A stretch of DNA of 64,000 nucleotides, from NCBI RefSeq assembly GCF_000733945.1, contig NZ_JPOL01000002.1, positions 1,985,001 through 2,049,000 of the forward strand, in the 5' to 3' direction. The notes beneath the pieces are model-generated. The model had not been told where the DNA came from. It saw only the letters and a program-made list of their open reading frames with translations, and searched no databases. The stretch is from Flavimarina sp. Hel_I_48 (GTDB lineage: Bacteria; Bacteroidota; Bacteroidia; Flavobacteriales; Flavobacteriaceae). Positions 33,103-40,817 of the stretch are shown here, in pieces (position 1 is the stretch's first letter; every line of letters starts with the position of its first letter). A program made the translations under genes and the position numbers.

Positions 33103-34295
33103 TGAGCGATTACAAGTTGAGTATTGCTGTTGTTAGTGACTTACATTGTCATTCTAGTCGTGCCTCATCACGTGATAATAACACTTATTTGCTTTCGGAT
33201 AAGCTTCGGTTACCAAAAAGTGACCACCCTGTAGAAGCTCTTTTGGAGCTTATAGATGATGAAGGTATTACTTCTGACTTGACTTTATGTCCTGGGGATT
33301 TTACAGACCAACATAATATTCAGGGTTTTTTAAGTGGATGGGGATTTGCCTTGGAGATTCATAATAAGCTCGATTCTGACGATATAGTTGCTACTCTAGG
33401 CAATCATGATGTAGATAGTAGAAACAATGATACACTTTTTAGTTTTACTACAGCACGGAGCATAGGTCTGGATTTTCCGATTAAGGAAGAAACAAATAGT
33501 GACGAGTTTTGGAGCAAAGGCTTTACTTTTTTAGAACGACAGAGTTATCAATTATTAGTAATAAATACTTGCCACTATCATCAAAATATAGACTCAGCTG
33601 TTAAAGGTCAAATGGAGTTAAGTCAAATTGAAAAAATTAAAAAATATCTAAACAAGAATAATACAGATAAAATTAAAATAGCCTGTTGCCATCATCACCC
33701 TGTGCAGCACGCTAGATTAGGTCTCGGGGAAGCAGACTTTGTAATGAATGGTGAAGAGTTAGTACGATTACTTGGTGATTATAATTATGACTTAATCATA
33801 CATGGTCATAAACATGACGCATTACTTAGAGAACATGTTACTGAGTCAGGAAAAAAAATAACCATTTTTGGATCTGGAAGTTTTTCATCTACTTCTAATA
33901 TGTTACTTACTAGTAAAAGAAACAGTTTTCATTTTTTAAATATTAACAAAAATGCGGGAGATTTAGCCGCAATGGGAACCATAAAAACTTGGACTTACTT
34001 ACCTCAAAAAGGTTGGAATTTTCTTGATGATCCTAGTGGATTTAGCAGGTTGACTGGTTTTGGGAATCAAAAAAGTCCAAAAGATTTAGCTAAGGAAATT
34101 TATGATCTTATATTAAACGATTTGAAAACAGAGTGGAAGGATCTATTATCTATTAAGGGAGAGCTTTGTTTTTTAAATCAGAATCAACTTGAGGAAGTAA
34201 TAATAGAGTTGAAAAATTTTAATGTGCTAGTTACTCCTGCCCTCCCAAGTCAGCCGACTCAAGTTTTCAATTTAAACAAAATAAATAATGTCTGA
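33102..34295 (+). CDS. Calcineurin-like metallophosphoesterase
   Basis: A 397-residue protein with all five metal-site motifs of the calcineurin-like superfamily: SDLHCH (Asp13, His15), GDFTD (Asp66), GNHD (100-103), HHHP (197-200) and GHKH (235-238). Members are phosphodiesterases, phosphatases or Mre11/SbcD-type nucleases. Residues beyond about 280 form a C-terminal region of unknown fold (KTWTYLPQKGWNFLDD and a helical tail). It overlaps the methyltransferase by one base and the following ATPase by eight, so it is translationally coupled to both. A nuclease or nucleotide-hydrolysing effector role is the inference; the substrate is unknown. Confidence 0.88.
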   Translation: MSDYKLSIAVVSDLHCHSSRASSRDNNTYLLSDKLRLPKSDHPVEALLELIDDEGITSDLTLCPGDFTDQHNIQGFLSGWGFALEIHNKLDSDDIVATLGNHDVDSRNNDTLFSFTTARSIGLDFPIKEETNSDEFWSKGFTFLERQSYQLLVINTCHYHQNIDSAVKGQMELSQIEKIKKYLNKNNTDKIKIACCHHHPVQHARLGLGEADFVMNGEELVRLLGDYNYDLIIHGHKHDALLREHVTESGKKITIFGSGSFSSTSNMLLTSKRNSFHFLNINKNAGDLAAMGTIKTWTYLPQKGWNFLDDPSGFSRLTGFGNQKSPKDLAKEIYDLILNDLKTEWKDLLSIKGELCFLNQNQLEEVIIELKNFNVLVTPALPSQPTQVFNLNKINNV

Positions 34296-36075
34296 ATTTT
34301 ACTCTTCATATAACGCTAGGCATTTAGAGCCAAAGGAAGTAGCAAAGACATTTATTTGGTCAAAAAATTACGATGATTTAATTCAAAATAATCATTCCGT
34401 AATTTTGGGAGCTAGAGGTTGTGGAAAAACTACCCTAATGAAAATGCTGACCCTGCCAGCGCTTTATGCCTGGGAAAATGAGAAAGCGAAATCACTAAAG
34501 TCAGGTTTTGGTTTTTATGCGGTTTATATTTCAACAGATATTTACTGGAATGTTAAGAACTTAGCTTATCTAAAACAACTTGAAAAATTCGGAAGCTTTT
34601 CAGATAGGATCTCAAGATTTTCAGTTACGAGTAGTATATTTTTAGCTATATGTGAAACTTTTAAGAATATTATTGAGTATGAACTTAGCTCAGAAGGGGA
34701 ACAAAAAGAAATAGAGCTATCTTTAGAATTAGCTAAAATTTGGAAGCTAGAAATTAAAATACCACAACTCGATTTTGTTAAAGAAGCGATAAATATTAGA
34801 ATTGACACATTTAATCAGTTTATTCAAAATGCGCTGTTTAATTATAATTCGGAAGAAGAAATACATTATGATAGTTTATTATTTTTAAACTTAAATTACT
34901 CTAGTTCAGCCAATTTAGCATTTGAAATTTTTGAAAGAATTTATTCCGTCAGCGGGAAGAAATGGGCATTATGTTTTGATGAGCTTGAACTAGCTCCCGG
35001 CTGGTTGCAGGAAGACCTATTTAGATCTCTTAGAAGCACAAATCAAAAATTACTTTTTAAGCTTAGTGCTAGTCCTATTTTATCTATTAAGGAGCAGGAG
35101 CTTAGTGCTACATCTGGAAATGATTTGTCTTTGATTAGTATGTGGGATGCTCCAGATAATAATAGTTTTGCACGAGAATTAATACTTAATGAGTTAAATA
35201 AGAAATTAGGGGATAATTACAGTTTAGAAGAATTTTTTGGAACTAACGATGTCTACAATAGATCAAATAAGGATACTTATCAAGAAAACAGTAGATTCAT
35301 AAATTTGATGAGCGAACTTGCTCAAAAAGATATTTCATTCAATAATTTTTTAAGAAAGAATAGTCTCAATCCTTCAAAACCAACTCCTATATCTTCTAGT
35401 CAAAAAGACACACTTCACAGGAAAGTAAAATCTATAGTTTACTTTAGGAATTATTATATTAAAAATGTTTTTCTAGATGAAGATATAGATCAGCTTAAAG
35501 TTAATTTGCGTCCCAGAAAAAGCGATACGCTTTATTCTGGAATCGAAGTACTTTGTAAAATATGTGATGGAAACCCAAGGTGGTTAAAAGGAATACTTAA
35601 TTCTTTATTGGGTGGTGAACTAAAAATGAAGCCTTCAGAAGAAATGCAGTCATTGGTATTGCATACTGTGGCAAAGAGGTTTATGAATGTTATATCAAAC
35701 ATCCCAATTGATAATTTTAGTGGTACTACATTAGAAACCCTTATTTATAAAATTGGTAATAAATTTCAAGACGAAATTTTAGGTCCTAAGTTTTTACTTG
35801 ATCCCAAAGGTACTTTTAGGGTAGATGAATCTGAGGTTGCTGTTCCAAAAGAGATAGTGAATTTATTGGAAAAAGCGGCTTATCAAGGAGCTATCATACT
35901 TGTAGACAATAATGAGGATGCATTTGATTTTAGTGTTAGAGGGAAACGTTTTAGGCTTACCTACTTGTTAGCTCCAATTTTTAAGCTACCTCTAAGGACT
36001 TTTAATGAACTCAAGCTCAGCGAATGTTTTGTCAAAAACAATCTTTCAGGAGACCAAATGTCTATTTTTGATTAA
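34288..36075 (+). CDS. Large P-loop ATPase (ORC/Cdc6- or STAND-like)
   Basis: A 595-residue protein. Walker A is GARGCGKTT (residues 41-49) and Walker B is ALCFDELELAP with Asp231-Glu232. A long insertion (about residues 80-220) lies between them, and SASP at about residue 257 may be a sensor 1 position. After about residue 380 a winged-helix or helical extension follows (GNPRWLKGILNSLL). The layout recalls the ORC-CDC6-type AAA+ proteins that occur in bacterial defence clusters; I cannot confirm the subfamily. It overlaps the phosphoesterase gene by eight bases. It may sense invading DNA and control the phosphoesterase. Confidence 0.8.
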   Translation: MSEFYSSYNARHLEPKEVAKTFIWSKNYDDLIQNNHSVILGARGCGKTTLMKMLTLPALYAWENEKAKSLKSGFGFYAVYISTDIYWNVKNLAYLKQLEKFGSFSDRISRFSVTSSIFLAICETFKNIIEYELSSEGEQKEIELSLELAKIWKLEIKIPQLDFVKEAINIRIDTFNQFIQNALFNYNSEEEIHYDSLLFLNLNYSSSANLAFEIFERIYSVSGKKWALCFDELELAPGWLQEDLFRSLRSTNQKLLFKLSASPILSIKEQELSATSGNDLSLISMWDAPDNNSFARELILNELNKKLGDNYSLEEFFGTNDVYNRSNKDTYQENSRFINLMSELAQKDISFNNFLRKNSLNPSKPTPISSSQKDTLHRKVKSIVYFRNYYIKNVFLDEDIDQLKVNLRPRKSDTLYSGIEVLCKICDGNPRWLKGILNSLLGGELKMKPSEEMQSLVLHTVAKRFMNVISNIPIDNFSGTTLETLIYKIGNKFQDEILGPKFLLDPKGTFRVDESEVAVPKEIVNLLEKAAYQGAIILVDNNEDAFDFSVRGKRFRLTYLLAPIFKLPLRTFNELKLSECFVKNNLSGDQMSIFD

Positions 36076-36083
36076 ACGAACCT

Positions 36084-36995
36084 ATGGAAATTGACTACGC
36101 ACATCAAATAGATTTTGAAGACTTAACCTCAATAAATTTTGACATTGTAATAATTGCCAAAAATCACGAGGCAAGATGGGATTATTTGGTCAATTCGTTG
36201 TCAAAGAGTTTAAAATTAGGGAATTCACGAAATATAATATTAAGTTATGACCAGAATGATAATTTTAAGAAAAAACATTTTGAAGTATATAGCCCTCATA
36301 GTGACAATATAAAAGATCTTATTAAAATTTTAGAAAATGAATTTTCTAAAGTTAATAAAAAAGAGATAAAGGTTTTAGTAGATTACTCTTGTATGACTAA
36401 AACCTGGTACTATACTATAATGCTGTTTATAAAGCAAAGAAATTTAAATTTTGAGGAAATCAGCGTGTTTTTTTCCTATACTCCATCGCAATTTTCAAAA
36501 CCAAAAAAACCTAAGCATAATTTAAAAATAGAACCACTTCCGGGTAAATATCGAATTCCTAATGATAAACCCAAAGCATTAATAGTTTGCTTGGGCTATG
36601 AAGAAAAGAAGGCAGAGGGTATAATCGACTATTTAGATCCAAAAGAGACTATAATTATATATTCCAAACCTGCAATTGACGAAAATTTCGTAGAGCAAAT
36701 TGAGAGTAGTAATAAATCTCTAATATCTAAATTTAAAAGTGTTAATACTTTTGACATGTCAAATTTAAAGTCAATTGAAGAAATATTACAGTCGTTATTT
36801 TTAACACTTAATAAAGATTTTAGTGTAATTATAGCTCCTTTAGGACCAAAGCCCTTTACATTTGTTGCTATGTTATTGTCTTTGAAGTATGAAAATATTG
36901 ATATTTGGAGAGTTAGCTCTGGTAGCAATATAAATATTTACAAAAGAAAACCTATAGAAAATACGTTTATAATATCAAAAGTAGTTTTTAATTAA
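36084..36995 (+). CDS. Two-lobed Rossmann-like protein of unknown family
   Basis: A 303-residue protein that I do not recognise with confidence. It appears to contain two similar alpha/beta lobes. Lobe one opens FDIVIIAKNHEARWDYL (Glu29, Arg31) and lobe two opens PKALIVCLGYEEKKAEGI (Glu173, Lys176). Both show a hydrophobic strand, then a small-residue/aromatic-Glu-basic turn. VDYSCMTKTW (99-108) ends a strand in the way CARF-like ligand sensors do, and IIAPLGPKPFTF (249-260) may be the equivalent in lobe two. A ligand-binding or signalling role is possible. It follows the ATPase stop by eight bases and is the last gene of the operon. Confidence 0.7.
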   Translation: MEIDYAHQIDFEDLTSINFDIVIIAKNHEARWDYLVNSLSKSLKLGNSRNIILSYDQNDNFKKKHFEVYSPHSDNIKDLIKILENEFSKVNKKEIKVLVDYSCMTKTWYYTIMLFIKQRNLNFEEISVFFSYTPSQFSKPKKPKHNLKIEPLPGKYRIPNDKPKALIVCLGYEEKKAEGIIDYLDPKETIIIYSKPAIDENFVEQIESSNKSLISKFKSVNTFDMSNLKSIEEILQSLFLTLNKDFSVIIAPLGPKPFTFVAMLLSLKYENIDIWRVSSGSNINIYKRKPIENTFIISKVVFN

Positions 36996-37062
36996 AAGAT
37001 TTACAACTCGGTTGTTTAAAATTTGACAAATTTATAAAGGCTTAAATATAAACGATATAAAC
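36996..37062. other. Island right end, non-coding
   Basis: Sixty-seven AT-rich bases between the last operon gene and the right attachment repeat. No terminator hairpin or integrase remnant is seen. Confidence 0.5.
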
Positions 37063-37093
37063 TCCTTGGTTCGAGCCAAAGAGGGGGAGCAAA
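37063..37093 (+). repeat. Right attachment repeat (attR), truncated tRNA-Asn 3' end
   Basis: Matches 30 of 31 bases of 31907-31937 in direct orientation. The single change falls in the T stem, so this copy is not a functional tRNA part. It defines a 5156-base island. Confidence 0.85.
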
Positions 37094-37110
37094 GTAAGTC
37101 TAATCTTTAA

Positions 37111-37265
37111 TTAGGTTGGGCTTTTTTGTTTTAATAAATATATCTTATCTGTGTACTCACTAGTAGTACGAAACATTATTTTAATTCTACCGAGTGGATC
37201 ATGTTGCTTCCAAATATGACCATAATTAAGTACGCCAAACACACGGTTTTCATTTTCTAAAAACA
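37111..37265 (-). pseudogene. Possible gene remnant, unidentified
   Basis: A minus-strand open stretch of about 50 codons reads like protein (RVFGVLNYGHIWKQHDPLG, then IKIMFRTTSEYTDKIYLL) and ends with a stop at 37111. Its 5' part is replaced by the repeat copy at 37272-37378, so it has no start of its own. It could be the tail of a gene broken by the repeat, or chance. No family is recognised. Confidence 0.3.
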
Positions 37266-37271
37266 ATTCTT

Positions 37272-37378
37272 GCGTTAGGGATTGAAGTGAATTTGTTTGT
37301 CCCTCCGGGAGGAAGCCTTTTTTTTGAGGCACGAGCAAAAAGATTGCAACGTAAAGCTCGACCCGCAGGGAAACGCCC
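37272..37378 (-). repeat. Solitary inverted copy of the 25-kb array repeat
   Basis: Reads GCGTTAGGGATTGAAGTGAA through GGGAAACGCCC on the plus strand, the reverse orientation of the array units at 25206-26533. In place of the usual short hairpin arm it carries an extra GTCCCTCCGGGAGG palindromic block. It lies about 180 bases outside the right border of the tRNA-Asn island. Confidence 0.85.
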
Positions 37379-37506
37379 AAAACAAAAAAAGAATAAGAGA
37401 AACATCTACTGGATATGCTAATATTCCCTTCTTTAAAATAACCAGAAAGTTATCTCGGTTTAAAAAGCGTTATTCCACTAAAGTTTATTGATAATAAACT
37501 TAAATC
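37379..37506. other. Non-coding gap after the solitary repeat
   Basis: AT-rich sequence with no gene or strong hairpin seen before the DUF481-like gene stop. Confidence 0.4.
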
Positions 37507-38262
37507 CTAAAAACTCAAACCAATCCCCACTTGCAACTGTGAGGTGTATTCCATGGTGTTTAAAGGGGTTTTGCTGTCAAAGTAATAATCGTAGATCACA
37601 AAAACCTTGAACCATTCGTATAAAGGCACATCTAGCCGAAACTGCTCTAAAATACGATAATCTTGCAAGTCTCTGTATAATGGCTGGTAGTACACGGTAT
37701 TTGTTATAGAAAAGGTTTCGCTTATAGGGAAATAGGATAAGCTAAAGTATGTACTGTTTCTATGATTATAGTTGGTCGTACCCGCACGGTCGCTATATTC
37801 TACCTCGTACATATAACTATTGCCCGCATAGCCTGTAAAATGCTCCTTGTTCATCCATTTTATTCGGAGCCCTGCACCTATAAGATTGCGCTGTTCTACA
37901 ACCAGGAGCTGGTTGTACTGCCCTTGAACAAATGCTTCCAGGCGCAACAGGTCGTTCACTTTATAGTTGAACCGTGAATGTAGAAACCACGAATTCTGTA
38001 GGTTGCCTTCATCAGAATCTATTAATTTATAATTCCCCAGAAACAGGTAGATTTTCTTTAAATCCTTAGACTTGAGCTGGGTGGTAAGCGTTCCATTTAT
38101 TTGATTTACCGAGGTCCCATCATTATTGGTGTGGTTGAAGGCAAAATCAGCATTGAGCACAAAACGATTAGAATCGGTCTGGATGCGGCGCGTTTCTATA
38201 TTTACCAATTGAGCGTTTGCCCAACTGGGAAGTAGTACGAGAAGTAAGAGAATTTTCTGGAT
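37507..38262 (-). CDS. DUF481-like outer-membrane barrel protein without a canonical start codon
   Basis: A 251-codon frame from 38262. The mature part (VNIETRRIQTDSNRF onward) is a beta-barrel of the DUF481/YdiY type and ends with a terminal aromatic (GIGLSF). A good signal peptide is encoded upstream of the TTG at 38208: QKILLLLVLLPSWANAQ. Directly before it the codon is ATC (38260-38262), preceded by GTT and an in-frame TAG. An ATG mutated to ATC, a rare non-ATG start, or a sequencing error are possible. Starting at the TTG would remove export. Function of the family is unknown. Confidence 0.65.
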   Translation of the reverse strand: MQKILLLLVLLPSWANAQLVNIETRRIQTDSNRFVLNADFAFNHTNNDGTSVNQINGTLTTQLKSKDLKKIYLFLGNYKLIDSDEGNLQNSWFLHSRFNYKVNDLLRLEAFVQGQYNQLLVVEQRNLIGAGLRIKWMNKEHFTGYAGNSYMYEVEYSDRAGTTNYNHRNSTYFSLSYFPISETFSITNTVYYQPLYRDLQDYRILEQFRLDVPLYEWFKVFVIYDYYFDSKTPLNTMEYTSQLQVGIGLSF

Positions 38263-38448
38263 AACCTATAAATTTAGCCGGTAAATATAAGCACTGCGGC
38301 TATTTCTGAAAAAATTGTTTAATCCGCTACTTCGATGAAATACAATATTAAAGGTATCTATAAAAGTCAGATCAATTTTTTGAGAAAACCGAAAAGTACT
38401 TTAAGAGGTCATTCAACCCAGTAATTAGGTCGGCCATTTTGATTTTAT

Positions 38449-38456
38449 TACTTTTG
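38449..38456 (+). promoter_or_regulatory. Bacteroidetes-type -7 box (TACTTTTG)
   Basis: Fits TAnnTTTG and lies 21 bases before the TVP38-family gene start. No exact TTTG partner is visible at 18-20 bases upstream. Confidence 0.45.
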
Positions 38457-38476
38457 CCGACTTATAAATTAGTTCT

Positions 38477-39166
38477 ATGGCTCAACAGGAAGCGCCCAGT
38501 AAAAGTAAATTGCCACTCTATATATCCATAGGGCTGGTGGTCGCCATTGTCCTGAGCTACTTTTTTATTCCGTCAGTACATGAGTTTTTAAATGAAGCCT
38601 GGGATGTGCTTACCAGTGACGATAAAACAAGAATCAAAGAGTGGGTGTCTGATTTTGGTTGGTTAGGACCCCTGGTCATCATATTGGCAATGATACTCCA
38701 GATGTTCCTGCTCGTGATCCCTTCTGTGTTGCTTATGGTGGTGGCTATTTTAGCGTACGGCCCGTTGTGGGGAAGTCTCATCATATTAGCGGCGGTTTTT
38801 GCCGCCTCAAGCGTGGGTTATGTACTGGGTCTTTACTTTGGGCAATTCTTTGTAGATAAGATCCTGGGACGTAAAAGCGAACAGAAAATCGAGGATTTCC
38901 TGGATGATTATGGCTTCTGGGCCATCGCGATTACCCGTTTTAATCCTTTTTTATCTAACGACGCGATCAGTTTTGTGGCCGGCGTCCTGCGTATGGGATA
39001 TTGGAAATTTATCCTGGCCACAATGGTGGGAATCGTCCCGCTTACATTGTATATCGCCTTTATAGGACAAAGTATTGATCAGCTTAAAAGCGGACTCTTA
39101 TGGGGTTCCCTTGCGAGTCTTGTACTATTTGGCGCATATATTTATTGGGATAAAAAGCTGAGGTAG
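38477..39166 (+). CDS. TVP38/TMEM64 family (DedA-like) membrane protein
   Basis: A 229-residue inner-membrane protein with about six hydrophobic segments. The central SNARE-associated/VTT domain shows PSVLLMVVAILAYGPLWGS and the glycine-rich AASSVGYVLGLYFGQF, then ITRFNPFLSNDAISFVAGV, the family's substrate-site loop. Related DedA and TVP38 proteins are implicated in lipid translocation across membranes. It is a single gene. Confidence 0.85.
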   Translation: MAQQEAPSKSKLPLYISIGLVVAIVLSYFFIPSVHEFLNEAWDVLTSDDKTRIKEWVSDFGWLGPLVIILAMILQMFLLVIPSVLLMVVAILAYGPLWGSLIILAAVFAASSVGYVLGLYFGQFFVDKILGRKSEQKIEDFLDDYGFWAIAITRFNPFLSNDAISFVAGVLRMGYWKFILATMVGIVPLTLYIAFIGQSIDQLKSGLLWGSLASLVLFGAYIYWDKKLR

Positions 39167-39298
39167 GGAATCAATTCTATTTATTCTAAAGTTTTGCGGA
39201 AACTGTTTCTTCAATTATTTCTACAACATATTTTGATGTAGGTTTTTGCCGTTATAGACGTAAAACTCTTTGTATATTTCTGGCTCAAACCACTTCAC

Positions 39299-40618
39299 AT
39301 GACACAAAATCTACTCTCAAAAAACTATTTTCTTCTTTTCGTACTCAGCGCATTGCTCATTTTTCCGCTACGGGCTCAAAAATTGACCAAAAAGGAGCGA
39401 AAAATTGGCAATCAGGTCGAAAAAAACAATGCTGAAGCTATTCAGTTTTTAGAAAAAGTAGTCAATATTAACAGCGGTACGATGAATGCCGCGGGCGTCA
39501 AAGCTACCGGCGATGAATTTAGCGCAGCCTTTGACGCCATAGGTTTTAAAACCCAATGGATAGACATGCCTGCGGAAATGAACCGCGCCGGTCATCTTTT
39601 CGCCTCCATTGAAGGCGATAAGGGCAAGCGCCTGTTGCTTATAGGCCATCTGGATACCGTATTTGAGGAAGATAGTGATTTTCAGAAATTTGAACCGGTC
39701 AATGATAGTATTGCAAAAGGTCCCGGCGCCAATGATATGAAGGGCGGTGATGTAATCATTCTTTATGTTCTCAAAGCCTTGCGCGAAGCGGGACTTTTGA
39801 AGAATTCACAGATTATTGTCGCCTTGCACGGGGATGAAGAAAGTACCGGGAAACCGCTAAGCATCAGCAGAAAATCAATTATTGATGCCGCAAAACGGAG
39901 TGATATAGCGCTTGGTTTTGAAACTTCTACCGGTTATGATAATGCAACGGTGGCCCGCCGCGGTTCTTCAAACTGGAAGGTGGAAGTTACCGGAAAACGC
40001 GCCCATTCTTCCGGAATATTCAATGAGAAAACCGGCGCCGGGGCAAACTTTGAACTGGCGCGCATACTGCACCAGTTTTACACAGACGTTAAAGGGGAAG
40101 ATCTGCTAACTTTTAACCCGGGAATGATGCTGGGAGGGACCACGATTAATGTGGAAGAGGAAAAGAGCCGGGGCACCGTTTTCGGAAAAGGAAATGTGGT
40201 CGCGCAGACCGCTTTTGCAGACGGCGGACTTCGATTTATCTCTGAAGAACAAAAGGAAAGAGCACGTACAAAAATGAGGGAAATTGTTGCCAATAACCTA
40301 CCGCAAACCAGTGCTAAAGTCACTTTTCAAGACAGTTATCCCGCTATGGTACCCACAGAAGCGAATTATGCGCTGCTCAAGAAACTGGATCAGGTAAGCC
40401 GCGATTTGGGTCAACCCGCCGTTGAGGCCTATGATCCCGGAAAACGGGGCGCTGCAGATGTTTCTTTTATAGCGGAATATGTTGCCGCACTGGATGGCCT
40501 GGGAACCATGGGCGATGGTGCGCATACCCCTTCGGAAACCGTAAACCTCAACACTATTGAAGCGCTGACTAAACGTACCGCTATTCTTATCTATAGGTTG
40601 ATCAACGAAAAAAGATAG
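39299..40618 (+). CDS. M20 family zinc peptidase (carboxypeptidase G2-like)
   Basis: A 439-residue exported enzyme. Signal peptide about residues 8-27 (NYFLLFVLSALLIFPLRAQ). Metal-site motifs: LLLIGHLDTVF (His, Asp), GPGANDMKGG (bridging Asp), LHGDEESTG (catalytic Glu pair). A dimerisation insert sits at about residues 210-330, and GAADVSF and GDGAHTPSE close the active site. Members remove C-terminal glutamate or split dipeptides in the periplasm; the exact substrate is not determined. Confidence 0.9.
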   Translation: MTQNLLSKNYFLLFVLSALLIFPLRAQKLTKKERKIGNQVEKNNAEAIQFLEKVVNINSGTMNAAGVKATGDEFSAAFDAIGFKTQWIDMPAEMNRAGHLFASIEGDKGKRLLLIGHLDTVFEEDSDFQKFEPVNDSIAKGPGANDMKGGDVIILYVLKALREAGLLKNSQIIVALHGDEESTGKPLSISRKSIIDAAKRSDIALGFETSTGYDNATVARRGSSNWKVEVTGKRAHSSGIFNEKTGAGANFELARILHQFYTDVKGEDLLTFNPGMMLGGTTINVEEEKSRGTVFGKGNVVAQTAFADGGLRFISEEQKERARTKMREIVANNLPQTSAKVTFQDSYPAMVPTEANYALLKKLDQVSRDLGQPAVEAYDPGKRGAADVSFIAEYVAALDGLGTMGDGAHTPSETVNLNTIEALTKRTAILIYRLINEKR

Positions 40619-40620
40619 AA

Positions 40621-40652
40621 ATCCCCTCCCAGCCTCTCCAAAGGGGAGGGGT
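40621..40652. repeat. GC-rich intergenic hairpin repeat, copy 1
   Basis: CCCCTCC...CTCTCCAAAGGGGAGGGG forms a strong hairpin right after the M20 peptidase stop and may double as its terminator. An inverted relative occurs at 40785-40816. Confidence 0.6.
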
Positions 40653-40784
40653 TGAAAAACTTCGGTTTTAGGTTAATTAATTAGTGTTTTTAGTCTGTTT
40701 TGAGGGGTTTTTGGGTGATTTTAGGAATAATTTTTCAGCCTTTGACGGAAAAGATTCTGTAGGAATCTCACATCCTAATAAACA

Positions 40785-40816
40785 GCTCCCCTCCTTTGGA
40801 GGGGCCGGGGGAGGAC
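40785..40816. repeat. GC-rich intergenic hairpin repeat, copy 2 (inverted)
   Basis: CTCCCCTCCTTTGGAGGGG followed by CCGGGGGAGG. Its reverse complement resembles copy 1. It sits two bases before the permease gene stop and could act as that gene's terminator. Confidence 0.6.
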
Positions 40817-40817
40817 T

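Noticed and set aside
36084..36995. Firm CARF-domain assignment
   Set aside because: The VDYSCMTKTW loop is only loosely like the known pattern, and no effector nuclease domain or CRISPR context is present.
32272..36995. Known BREX, DISARM or type I restriction system
   Set aside because: No PglZ, BrxC-size ATPase, helicase, HsdS/HsdR or phospholipase D motif is present.
36996..37062. Integrase or excisionase gene in the island
   Set aside because: All island coding space is taken by the four operon genes; the remaining gaps are too short and show no recombinase motif.
37111..37380. An 89-residue minus-strand gene
   Set aside because: Its first 35 or so residues come from the dispersed repeat copy; only the later part looks like protein, so it is listed as a remnant.
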